DNA from: NBML01 sp029939535
GTDB taxonomy: Bacteria; Desulfobacterota; Desulfobacteria; Desulfobacterales; Desulfobacteraceae
Length of the DNA stretch: 21,021 bases
Direction: 5' to 3'
NCBI GenBank assembly: GCA_029939535.1
Contig: JAOZST010000053.1
Span: 1 to 21,021 of the forward strand
In this document: piece by piece, positions 1 through 7,250 of the stretch
Layout: the number at the start of each line of letters is the position of its first letter
How positions within the stretch are numbered: position 1 is the stretch's first letter
Translations under genes and position numbers: made by a program
The notes under the pieces: model-generated
What the model was told of the DNA's origin: nothing
The model's input: the letters and a program-made list of their open reading frames with translations, nothing else
The model's database searches: none

Positions 1-102
1 CTTCATATTTCAGATTTAACAGTTTGGCAGCACCATAGCCAAGGGCAAAAATGAACTATCTATCATTACATTTTGAAAAGCATTTGTCTCTATTTTTTTC
101 AT
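1..102 (-). CDS. Possible 5' end of a divergent gene, unidentified, perhaps frameshifted
   Basis: An ATG at 102 on the - strand follows a good ribosome binding site (AGGGGAA, complement of 107-113). It opens a 28-residue frame starting MKKIETNAFQNVMIDSS and stopping at 16-18. Downstream of an A5 run (47-51; T5 on the coding strand) the neighbouring frame is open to the window edge and reads ALGYGAAKLLNLKYE. One extra T in that run would join the two into a 34-residue open N-terminus. It could therefore be a real gene with an indel, a decaying gene, or a chance ORF. I recognise no family, and too little is present to assign a function. Confidence 0.25.
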
Positions 103-133
103 GCGATTCCCCTAGACAAAAACTTGATATTTC

Positions 134-162
134 TTGACATTTTCATGCATTGCCATTAAAAA
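134..162 (+). promoter_or_regulatory. Candidate promoter for the ileS operon
   Basis: A perfect -35 hexamer TTGACA lies at 134-139. Seventeen bases later there is only a poor -10 match in the AT-rich stretch CATTAAAA (154-162). It is the best-placed candidate upstream of ileS, which has GGAGGA at 201-206 just before its ATG. The -10 is weak, so the call is tentative. Confidence 0.35.
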
Positions 163-209
163 GAAAAGTTTGATATTGAATTTAAACTTATCCGCATTTC
201 GGAGGAATA

Positions 210-3008
210 ATGGACTATAAAAAAACACTGAATCTGCCTTCAACCAAGTTTGCCATGAAGGCCAACCTTCCCCAGCGCGAGCCAGAGCAGCTCAAAGAAT
301 GGGAAGAAAAGAAAATATATGAAAAGCTGAGGGAACAATCCAAAGATAAACCGATTTTTATTCTCCATGACGGCCCTCCCTATGCCAACGGCCACCTCCA
401 CATGGGCCATGCCATCAATAAGATTTTAAAGGATATTATTGTCAGGTCCCGCCAGATGGCTGGATTTAACGCACCCTATATTCCCGGGTGGGACTGCCAC
501 GGTCTTCCCATTGAGCACAATGTGGACAAAAAACTGGGTAAAAAGAAAAAAGATATGACTCCAGTCCAGGTCAGAAGGGAATGCCGGTCCTATGCCGCTA
601 AATTTGTGGATATCCAGAGTGATGAATTCAAGCGTTTTGGGGTTGCAGGGGAGTGGGACAATCCTTATCTCACCATGAATTATCCCTATGAGGCAAGGAT
701 TGCCAAAGAGTGTGGTGAGTTTGCCCTGTCCGGTGATATGTTTCTTGGGAAAAAACCAATTTACTGGTGCTGCAGCTGTCAGACCGCACTGGCAGAGGCT
801 GAAATTGAATACCATGATCATACTTCTCCCTCTATTTATGTGAAATTTCCCCTTACAGACGATATTTCAGAGCTTGTTCCGGGAGCCCAGGAAGAAAAAA
901 TTTCCATGGTCATCTGGACCACGACTCCCTGGACCATTCCAGCCAATCTCGGGGTTTGTCTTCATCCTGATTTTGTTTATGCTGCTGTAAAAACCCAGGG
1001 CCATGGGGTGTTGATACTTGCCAAAGAACTTGTGGAACAGGTGATGGAGACCCTTGGCTTTGAAAATAATATAGTTCTTGCTGAAATTGCTGCCAAAGAC
1101 CTTGAAAATAAAAAATGTTCCCACCCCTTATATGATAGAGAATCTTTGATTGTCCTGGGGGATCATGTAACCCTTGAAGCTGGTACGGGATGCGTTCACA
1201 CAGCCCCTGGCCATGGTGCCGATGACCATATCGTGGGTAAAAAATACGGGCTGGAATGTTATTCACCAGTGGAGAATAACGGGGTTTTTTCCAGGGATGT
1301 GGAATTTTTCGGCAATGAATTTATCTTTAAGGCCAATAAGAGCATCAATGAAAAACTTGCTGAAAATGATGCCCTGCTGAGCAATGAGAACCTTTCCCAT
1401 TCCTATCCCCATTGCTGGCGGTGTAAAAAACCGGTCATTTACCGGGCCACACCCCAATGGTTTATCTCCATGGACAAACTTGAGTTACGGAAGAAAACCC
1501 TTGAAGAGATAAATAATGTGAAATGGATCCCTTCCTGGGGCAGGGAACGAATTTACTCAATGATTGAAAACCGTCCGGACTGGTGTTTGTCCCGCCAGCG
1601 GTCATGGGGAGTTCCCATTCCGGTATTCCATTGCAATGAGTGTAAAAAAGTTTATGTGACCCGTGAATCCGTGGATAAAATACATACCCTTTTCAAAGAA
1701 CACTCCTCGGATATCTGGTTTGAAAAAGATGCAGATTTTCTCATGCCAGAAGGGGCTGTTTGTGAGTCCTGCGGTTCCAAAGAATTTTCCAAAGACAATA
1801 ATATCCTGGATGTGTGGTTTGATTCAGGTGTGAGCCATGCAGCTGTGCTGGAAGAGAGACCAGGGTTGTCACGACCTGCGGACATGTATCTTGAAGGTAG
1901 TGATCAGCACAGGGGATGGTTTCATTCCTCTTTACTTACCGGTGTGGGAAGGACTGGGAAAGCACCTTATAAGGCTGTTCTTACCCATGGATTTGTGGTG
2001 GATGAAAACGGTCATAAAATGTCCAAGTCAGTGGGTAATGTGGTGGCTCCGGAAAAGGTAATCAAACAATATGGTGCCGATGTATTACGTCTGTGGGCAG
2101 CCTCTGCCGATTATCGTGGGGATGTGAGTATTTCCGATAATATCATCAAGCAATTGTCCGATGCCTACCGCAGGATTCGAAACACATGCAGGTTTATGCT
2201 GGGTAATTTTAATGATTTTGATATCACAAGAGATGCCAGGCCCCTGGGAACCATGTCTGAACTGGATCGGTTTATTCTTCACCGGCTCCACTCTGTTGTG
2301 GAAAAATCTTTGACAGCCTATGAAAATTATGAATTCCATACCATTTACCATACCCTGCATAATTTCTGTGTAAAGGATCTATCCTCCTTTTATCTGGATA
2401 TAATCAAGGACAGGCTTTATACATCTCCTTCAACGGATTTGGTACGCAGGGATGCCCAGACAGTCATGGCAATAATTCTGGAAGCCATTGTGAAACTCAT
2501 GGCCCCAATCCTGCCTTTTACTGCTGATGAGATCTATAAGCATATGCCCCTGGGGGATGAGAAAAAAGAAAGCATCCACCTTGAGGATATGGCTGTTTTG
2601 AATGATGAATGGAAAGATGAGGCTCTGGCTGTACGTTGGGAAAATTTCAGAAGCCTGAGGGCAGAAGTTACCAAGGCCCTTGAAGAAGCAAGAAAAGAAA
2701 AACTCATCGGCCATCCCCTGGATGCAGCAATTGAGATTCAATTGCCTGATACGGAACTTAAGGATATCGTGGAAAATATAGGAGAAGCACTTAATGATAT
2801 TTTCATTGTATCCTCAGCAATACTTGTGGATGCTGTGGAAGAGGGTGCATACCAGGGCCAGGAAATAGAGGGGCTTTCCATTAAAGTGAACAAGGCCGTT
2901 GGTGAAAAATGTGAACGATGCTGGAGGTTTGATACCAGTATTGGAGAGGATAAAGAACATCCTACTGTCTGCGGGCGGTGCGCAGGTGCATTAAAAAAAA
3001 TTCTCTAA
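210..3008 (+). CDS. ileS: Isoleucyl-tRNA synthetase
   Basis: Cytoplasmic class I aminoacyl-tRNA synthetase that charges tRNA-Ile with isoleucine and edits mischarged valine. At 932 residues it is close to the usual bacterial length (about 930-940). The HIGH-type ATP-binding signature is HMGH at residues 64-67 within PYANGHLHMGHA, and KMSKS is at 603-607. The C-terminus carries the bacterial zinc-binding cysteines (C901, C904, C921, C924) in CERCWRF...CGRC. The start at 210 is supported by GGAGGA ending 3 bases upstream and by a normal family N-terminus. It heads a cluster with lspA starting 1 base after its stop. ileS-lspA adjacency is common in bacteria, which supports both calls. Confidence 0.98.
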   Translation: MDYKKTLNLPSTKFAMKANLPQREPEQLKEWEEKKIYEKLREQSKDKPIFILHDGPPYANGHLHMGHAINKILKDIIVRSRQMAGFNAPYIPGWDCHGLPIEHNVDKKLGKKKKDMTPVQVRRECRSYAAKFVDIQSDEFKRFGVAGEWDNPYLTMNYPYEARIAKECGEFALSGDMFLGKKPIYWCCSCQTALAEAEIEYHDHTSPSIYVKFPLTDDISELVPGAQEEKISMVIWTTTPWTIPANLGVCLHPDFVYAAVKTQGHGVLILAKELVEQVMETLGFENNIVLAEIAAKDLENKKCSHPLYDRESLIVLGDHVTLEAGTGCVHTAPGHGADDHIVGKKYGLECYSPVENNGVFSRDVEFFGNEFIFKANKSINEKLAENDALLSNENLSHSYPHCWRCKKPVIYRATPQWFISMDKLELRKKTLEEINNVKWIPSWGRERIYSMIENRPDWCLSRQRSWGVPIPVFHCNECKKVYVTRESVDKIHTLFKEHSSDIWFEKDADFLMPEGAVCESCGSKEFSKDNNILDVWFDSGVSHAAVLEERPGLSRPADMYLEGSDQHRGWFHSSLLTGVGRTGKAPYKAVLTHGFVVDENGHKMSKSVGNVVAPEKVIKQYGADVLRLWAASADYRGDVSISDNIIKQLSDAYRRIRNTCRFMLGNFNDFDITRDARPLGTMSELDRFILHRLHSVVEKSLTAYENYEFHTIYHTLHNFCVKDLSSFYLDIIKDRLYTSPSTDLVRRDAQTVMAIILEAIVKLMAPILPFTADEIYKHMPLGDEKKESIHLEDMAVLNDEWKDEALAVRWENFRSLRAEVTKALEEARKEKLIGHPLDAAIEIQLPDTELKDIVENIGEALNDIFIVSSAILVDAVEEGAYQGQEIEGLSIKVNKAVGEKCERCWRFDTSIGEDKEHPTVCGRCAGALKKIL

Positions 3009-3009
3009 A

Positions 3010-3510
3010 GTGAATCAATCTTTGAAAAAAAAAGAATTTATGCGATTGATCCTGGTCAGCGGGGGGGTTGTCCTTGTTGACCAGGTTACAAAATATCTGA
3101 TTACCTTTTACCTGCCGCTTCATGAGCATATTGTTGTGATTAAAAACTTTTTTAATATCAATCATGTGCTGAATCCAGGAGGAGCCTTTGGATTTTTTGC
3201 AGATCAGTCTTTATGGGTCAGGAAATTTATTTTTCTTTTCCTCTCTTCCCTGGTTGCATTATTTGTTCTCTGGCTCTATAAAAAAACTGCAAAAGACCTT
3301 GTCTTTCTTTCCTTTGGTCTGGCCCTGATTTTTGGTGGGGCCATTGGCAATTTAATAGACAGGTTCAGGTTTGGCAAGGTTGTTGATTTCCTGGATTTTT
3401 ATGTGGGCACTGCCCATTGGCCTGCCTTTAATATTGCAGACAGTGCCATCAGCATTGGCATGGTCATTCTGATTTATCATGTGGTATTAAATAAAATACC
3501 GGATTTATGA
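3010..3510 (+). CDS. lspA: Lipoprotein signal peptidase (signal peptidase II)
   Basis: Inner-membrane aspartyl protease that removes the signal peptide from diacylglyceryl-modified prolipoproteins. The 166-residue protein has about four hydrophobic membrane segments (near residues 12-30, 70-90, 97-115 and 144-160). Family motifs are NHVLNPGGAFG (51-61), GNLIDRFRFGKVVDF (113-127) and PAFNIADSAI (138-147). The conserved aspartates D126 (VVDF) and D144 (NIAD) match the catalytic pair of the family. The frame opens with GTG at 3010, one base after the ileS stop. An in-frame ATG at 3040 would give 156 residues starting MRLILV. Neither start has a strong ribosome binding site, so the exact start is uncertain. 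The product acts on the output of Lgt, encoded next. Confidence 0.96.
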   Translation: MNQSLKKKEFMRLILVSGGVVLVDQVTKYLITFYLPLHEHIVVIKNFFNINHVLNPGGAFGFFADQSLWVRKFIFLFLSSLVALFVLWLYKKTAKDLVFLSFGLALIFGGAIGNLIDRFRFGKVVDFLDFYVGTAHWPAFNIADSAISIGMVILIYHVVLNKIPDL

Positions 3511-3548
3511 CCTGATTATTAACCTGATTTTATAACCTGATTTTATAA
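3494..3548 (+). repeat. 55-bp copy left of the N gap, identical to 3649-3703
   Basis: The 55 bases before the gap, starting AAATACCGGATTTATGACC and covering the last codons of lspA, recur exactly right after the gap at 3649-3703. Within each copy there are three near-tandem units: ACCTGATTATTA, then ACCTGATTTTATA twice (3510-3547 here). The duplication is best explained as two assembly contigs overlapping by a fixed k-mer length rather than as real DNA. Confidence 0.9.
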
Positions 3549-3648
3549 NNNNNNNNNNNNNNNNNNNNNNNNNNNNNNNNNNNNNNNNNNNNNNNNNNNN
3601 NNNNNNNNNNNNNNNNNNNNNNNNNNNNNNNNNNNNNNNNNNNNNNNN
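3549..3648. other. Assembly gap of exactly 100 N, probably artificial
   Basis: A run of exactly 100 N, the conventional placeholder for a gap of unknown size. Identical 55-bp flanks mean the two contig ends overlap, so the real gap length is probably zero. Collapsing the overlap leaves 48 bp between the lspA stop and the lgt start instead of 203, and restores a normal operon spacing. Confidence 0.95.
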
Positions 3649-3703
3649 AAATACCGGATTTATGACCTGATTATTAACCTGATTTTATAACCTGATTTTA
3701 TAA
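3649..3703 (+). repeat. 55-bp copy right of the N gap, identical to 3494-3548
   Basis: Second copy of the gap-flanking sequence. It includes a duplicated fragment of the lspA C-terminus and stop codon with no upstream coding sequence, which makes no biological sense and points to a contig overlap. It is followed directly by AAAGGGAATT and the lgt start codon. Confidence 0.9.
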
Positions 3704-3713
3704 AAAGGGAATT

Positions 3714-4484
3714 ATGCACCCCATACTTTTGGATTTAGGCCGTTTTAAACTATATACCTATGGGTTTTTTCTTGCCCTGGGGTTTATTGCTGCTGTCTGG
3801 TTTTCCAAGCGCAATGCAAAGTTTTACAATATCCAGGATCAGGTCATATCTGATGTGTTTTTTGTGATCCTTTTGTCATCCATTGCAGGAGCACGAATAC
3901 TGTATGTTTTGATTAATTTTGATGATTTTCAGAATAATCTGCTGGAGATATTTAAAATCTGGAACGGGGGGCTGGTTTTTTTCGGTGGTTTTATCGCGGC
4001 TATCGGGACCTCTATTGTCTTCTTAAAATATAAAAAAATACCAATTTTAAAAACTGCTGATATTATTGCTCCAGGCATTGCCCTGGGCCATGCCATTGGC
4101 AGGTTGGGCTGTTTTTCTGCCGGGTGCTGCTATGGAAAACAGTGTGATCTGCCCTTTGCCATAAAATTTACCAATCCAGACAGCCTTGCGCCATTGAATA
4201 TTTATTTACATCCCACACAGATATACATGGTGTTTTCAAATTTTATTCTTTTTCTCATCCTGGTGTGGCTGCAGAAAAGAAAGAAATTTAATGGAATGAT
4301 CTTTTTATATTATGTCATGCTATATTCGATTTTCAGATCTGTTATTGAATTTTTCCGGGGAGATTTCCGGGGAGATTTTTTCTTTGAATTTTTGTCCATG
4401 TCCCAGGGAATAGGGCTGATTGTTTTTTGTCTGGCCCTTGCTTTGGTGATAAAACTGACAAGATCTGTCAATGGCCCTCGTTAA
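3714..4484 (+). CDS. lgt: Prolipoprotein diacylglyceryl transferase
   Basis: Polytopic inner-membrane enzyme that moves a diacylglyceryl group from phosphatidylglycerol to the lipobox cysteine of prolipoproteins, the step before LspA. The 256-residue protein begins with the typical MHPILLDLGRFKLYTYGF and has several hydrophobic segments. The Lgt signature appears as GHAIGRLGCFSAGCCYG, with R130 as the likely essential arginine. This cysteine-rich form is one I associate with Desulfobacterota and some Gram-positives. HPTQIY follows, and the C-terminal FFRGDFRGD motif precedes the last membrane segment. AGGGA at 3706-3710 supports the ATG at 3714. The gene overlaps holA by 14 bp and follows lspA, so two lipoprotein maturation enzymes are made together. 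Confidence 0.97.
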   Translation: MHPILLDLGRFKLYTYGFFLALGFIAAVWFSKRNAKFYNIQDQVISDVFFVILLSSIAGARILYVLINFDDFQNNLLEIFKIWNGGLVFFGGFIAAIGTSIVFLKYKKIPILKTADIIAPGIALGHAIGRLGCFSAGCCYGKQCDLPFAIKFTNPDSLAPLNIYLHPTQIYMVFSNFILFLILVWLQKRKKFNGMIFLYYVMLYSIFRSVIEFFRGDFRGDFFFEFLSMSQGIGLIVFCLALALVIKLTRSVNGPR

Positions 4485-5775
4485 ATACAATATCCTGGAT
4501 GATTATCTGGGTTCCCTGGCTCAGGCTTCCCTGCCAAAATTCTTTCTGATCTGTGGTAATGATTTTCTGACCCGCCAGGCATTTGACAATCTTTCCAATT
4601 TCCTGCTCAAAGATGTCAGTCGTGAATTCGGCCTTGAAGTTCTTGATGGTAATTCCTCATCCATGGGGGATATCATTGAACAGGCAACCACATTTTCTTT
4701 TTTATTACCCAGAAAAATAATTGTGGTAAAAAATGCCCCCTTGTTTTCAGGCACAGGAACTTCATCTGAAATTTCTTATTCAAAAACAGATATGGAACAT
4801 CTTTCCCATTTGATTGAAAAGGGAATTCCTGACAATAATACACTTGTGATGATCTGTTCCACCCTGGACAGGAGAAAAAAGGTGTTTAAAATCATCCAGG
4901 CCCAGGGAACCATTATTGATTGCGTGGTTTCCCAGGGAGTCAGAAAGGCTGACCAGGATGAACAGAGGGCTGTGCTCCAGGATATTTCAGGTAAATACCT
5001 GGCAAAGTCTAAAAAAAGGATGGCTGCAAATGCTTTTGCAGCCCTTGTGGATCAGACTGGATTCAATCCTGAATTGTTTGCCCGGAATCTTGATAAACTA
5101 ACGGCCTATGTCGGTGCCAATCCAGTCATCACAATCAATGATATTAAAGCGGTTGTGATTCGAGATAAAAAAGATCCCATATTCAATCTGACCAATGCAG
5201 TACAGGAAAAGGATGTAGGAAAAGCTTTGACTGTCCTGTCTTCTCTTTTCCAGGACGGGTTTCATCCTCTTCAGATTTTAAAATCATTGGAGAATCAGGT
5301 CCGTAAACTTTTAATGGTAAAAAATTTTACCCTGTCCCTTGATGGAATCAAAGATCCCCATCATTTTAAAAGAATGAATTTTAATTCCTTTAAACAGGGG
5401 ATGATGAACACAATAATCTCCCATGATGAAAACATGAAAAAGGACATGGCTGACCAGGAAGCCTTTTTATTCCCTAAAAATATATCTGATAATATATCTG
5501 AAAATAAAATCAAAAAAAAACCCGGCAAAGCAAAGCAAAAGGCGATAACAACAGATCTTGTCCTTGCTCCCAATCCAGCCAGCCCATATCCTGTGTTTCT
5601 GATTCTTCAAAAATCTGAAAATTTTTCCCTGAATGAACTAAAGAATGCTATGATTGCCCTGGGTGATCTGGATTATCAATTAAAATCATCGGCCATTGAG
5701 GCCAATATAGGCCTGGAAAATTTTATTATGAATATCTGTCGCAAGAAAGGATTTAGCGATGCTTCGAAAAACTAA
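4471..5775 (+). CDS. holA: DNA polymerase III delta subunit
   Basis: Delta subunit of the clamp loader, which opens the beta sliding clamp at primed sites. The N-terminus has the family pattern in which a short hydrophobic strand is followed by a GN/GD loop and a helix (PKFFLICGNDFLTRQAFDNL). The middle carries FNPELFARNLDKL and DPIFNLTNAV, and the C-terminal collar domain ends LENFIMNIC. At 434 residues it is well above the roughly 340 of E. coli HolA. Much of the excess is a linker at about residues 320-370, rich in lysine and asparagine, inserted before SPYPVFLILQ. The start overlaps lgt by 14 bp without a clear ribosome binding site, suggesting translational coupling, and the 3' end overlaps pyk by 17 bp. 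Sequence divergence makes this slightly less certain than its neighbours. Confidence 0.88.
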   Translation: MALVKYNILDDYLGSLAQASLPKFFLICGNDFLTRQAFDNLSNFLLKDVSREFGLEVLDGNSSSMGDIIEQATTFSFLLPRKIIVVKNAPLFSGTGTSSEISYSKTDMEHLSHLIEKGIPDNNTLVMICSTLDRRKKVFKIIQAQGTIIDCVVSQGVRKADQDEQRAVLQDISGKYLAKSKKRMAANAFAALVDQTGFNPELFARNLDKLTAYVGANPVITINDIKAVVIRDKKDPIFNLTNAVQEKDVGKALTVLSSLFQDGFHPLQILKSLENQVRKLLMVKNFTLSLDGIKDPHHFKRMNFNSFKQGMMNTIISHDENMKKDMADQEAFLFPKNISDNISENKIKKKPGKAKQKAITTDLVLAPNPASPYPVFLILQKSENFSLNELKNAMIALGDLDYQLKSSAIEANIGLENFIMNICRKKGFSDASKN

Positions 5776-7174
5776 AATAGTCGCCACCATTTCTAATTTA
5801 AATTGCTCACCTGGGTTTATAGGGAGGTTATATAAAGCCGGAATAAATGTGGTTCGTTTGAATACGGCCCACATGACCCATGAAGATGCCCTTGAAGTGG
5901 TTGAAAATACACGCAGGGTATCTGACAAGATCGGGATACTTCTGGATACCAAAGGCCCTGAGATCAGAACCTGTGATTCTGAAAAACCTTTGAAGGTAAA
6001 GCATGGCGATTATATCCGAATCCAAGGTGCACCAGATAAAATTTCAAAAGATGATGTCATATGTGTCTCCCATGCCCAGTTTGTCAAGGATGTTCCAGTG
6101 GGCAGTTCCATTCTCATTGATGATGGCTATATTGCCCTGGCAGTCATGGAAAAGGATGATAACTACCTTACCTGTCATGTTGAAAACGACGGAACCATAA
6201 ATGCCAGAAAAAGTATAAATATTCCGTCAGTCCATGTCAAACTTCCGGCTCTCAGTCAAAAGGATAAAAAATTTATTAAATTTGCCGCAGACAATGACCT
6301 TGATTTTATTGCCCATTCCTTTGTCAGAAACAAAGAGGATGTGATTGCTGTCCAGGATATTCTGGATAAAAAGAAATCTCCCATTAAAATTATTGCCAAA
6401 ATTGAAAATGCCCAGGGTGTGGAAAATCTCAATGAAATTCTGGATCATGCCTACGGGATAATGATTGCCAGGGGTGATCTTGCCGTGGAAATTCCCACGG
6501 AACGGATACCTTTGATTCAGAAACAAATTGTAAAAACCTGTATTGAAAGACGCAGGCCAGTGATTGTTGCAACCCAGATGCTCCATTCAATGATAAAATC
6601 TCCACGGCCCACAAGGGCTGAAGTGTCAGATGTGGCCAATGCCTGCCTGGATCATACCGATGCCCTGATGCTGTCGGGTGAAACTGCCAATGGCAAGTAT
6701 CCAGAGGTGGCAGTAAGGACCATGGCCAAAATTGCCAAAGAAGTGGAAGAAAAAAGATCCAGTTTTATTGATGTGCCCTATTCAATAGAGAACAAGGTTA
6801 CAGCCTACCTTGCCAAGGCTGCAGTCAAGGCATCTCTGCGTTTAAATACCCGGGGAATTGTTGCTGATTCTCTCACCGGCACCTCAATTCGTGCATTGGC
6901 AGCCTATCGGGGGGACAATCCCATTTATGCCCAGGTCTATGATCAGAAGGTAGTGAGGCAGCTTTCCCTGTCTTTTGGGGTGGAAGCCGACTATATACCA
7001 ATGGATATAACCTCCACCAAACCATTGCGAAATTCCATCTGTCGCCTTGTTGATGAAAAAGAATTTGACGATGACAGTCTGATCATTGTTCTGGCCGGCA
7101 GTTTTGGAGCCACCCACGGGGCTTCTTATATTGAAATCACTGCAGCCGGTACTTTAAAAGAAAAATGCGATTAA
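5759..7174 (+). CDS. pyk: Pyruvate kinase
   Basis: Cytoplasmic glycolytic enzyme converting phosphoenolpyruvate and ADP to pyruvate and ATP. The 471 residues cover the A, B and C domains of a full-length bacterial enzyme. Visible motifs are DTKGPEIR (63-70), AKIEN (K214 catalytic, E216 metal ligand), ARGDLAVEIP with D240 as metal ligand, ATQMLHSM with T272, PTRAEVSDVANA and LSGETANGKYP. The usual RLNFSHG near the N-terminus is RLNTAHM here, so the serine of the potassium site is A37. The glutamate and threonines that mark potassium-dependent enzymes (E68, T64, T71) are kept. The start at 5759 overlaps the holA end by 17 bp. It is the last gene of the left operon and converges with lipA. Confidence 0.97.
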   Translation: MLRKTKIVATISNLNCSPGFIGRLYKAGINVVRLNTAHMTHEDALEVVENTRRVSDKIGILLDTKGPEIRTCDSEKPLKVKHGDYIRIQGAPDKISKDDVICVSHAQFVKDVPVGSSILIDDGYIALAVMEKDDNYLTCHVENDGTINARKSINIPSVHVKLPALSQKDKKFIKFAADNDLDFIAHSFVRNKEDVIAVQDILDKKKSPIKIIAKIENAQGVENLNEILDHAYGIMIARGDLAVEIPTERIPLIQKQIVKTCIERRRPVIVATQMLHSMIKSPRPTRAEVSDVANACLDHTDALMLSGETANGKYPEVAVRTMAKIAKEVEEKRSSFIDVPYSIENKVTAYLAKAAVKASLRLNTRGIVADSLTGTSIRALAAYRGDNPIYAQVYDQKVVRQLSLSFGVEADYIPMDITSTKPLRNSICRLVDEKEFDDDSLIIVLAGSFGATHGASYIEITAAGTLKEKCD

Positions 7175-7176
7175 AT

Positions 7177-7247
7177 TAGCGCGCTATGGCACGGGCTTTC
7201 AGCCATTAGCCATTAGCTAACGGCTAAAAGCTAACTGCTAATGGCTA
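7177..7247. repeat. Nested inverted repeats between convergent pyk and lipA
   Basis: The 76-bp spacer between two convergent genes is packed with dyad symmetry. TAGCGCGCTA (7177-7186) is a perfect 10-bp palindrome. AGCCATTAGC (7201-7210) pairs with GCTAATGGCT (7237-7246), and inside it TTAGCT (7213-7218) pairs with AGCTAA (7229-7234). The region is built from variants of a short GCTAA-containing unit. The position suits a two-way transcription stop, but neither strand has a T-tract after the stem, so a classical intrinsic terminator is not shown. It may instead be a dispersed extragenic repeat. Confidence 0.7.
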
Positions 7248-7250
7248 TAA

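Noticed and set aside
4353..4376. 12-bp in-frame tandem repeat in lgt giving RGDFRGDF
   Set aside because: Lgt proteins normally have an FFRGDxRG-type motif at this position, so the repeat reflects the family motif rather than a recent duplication.
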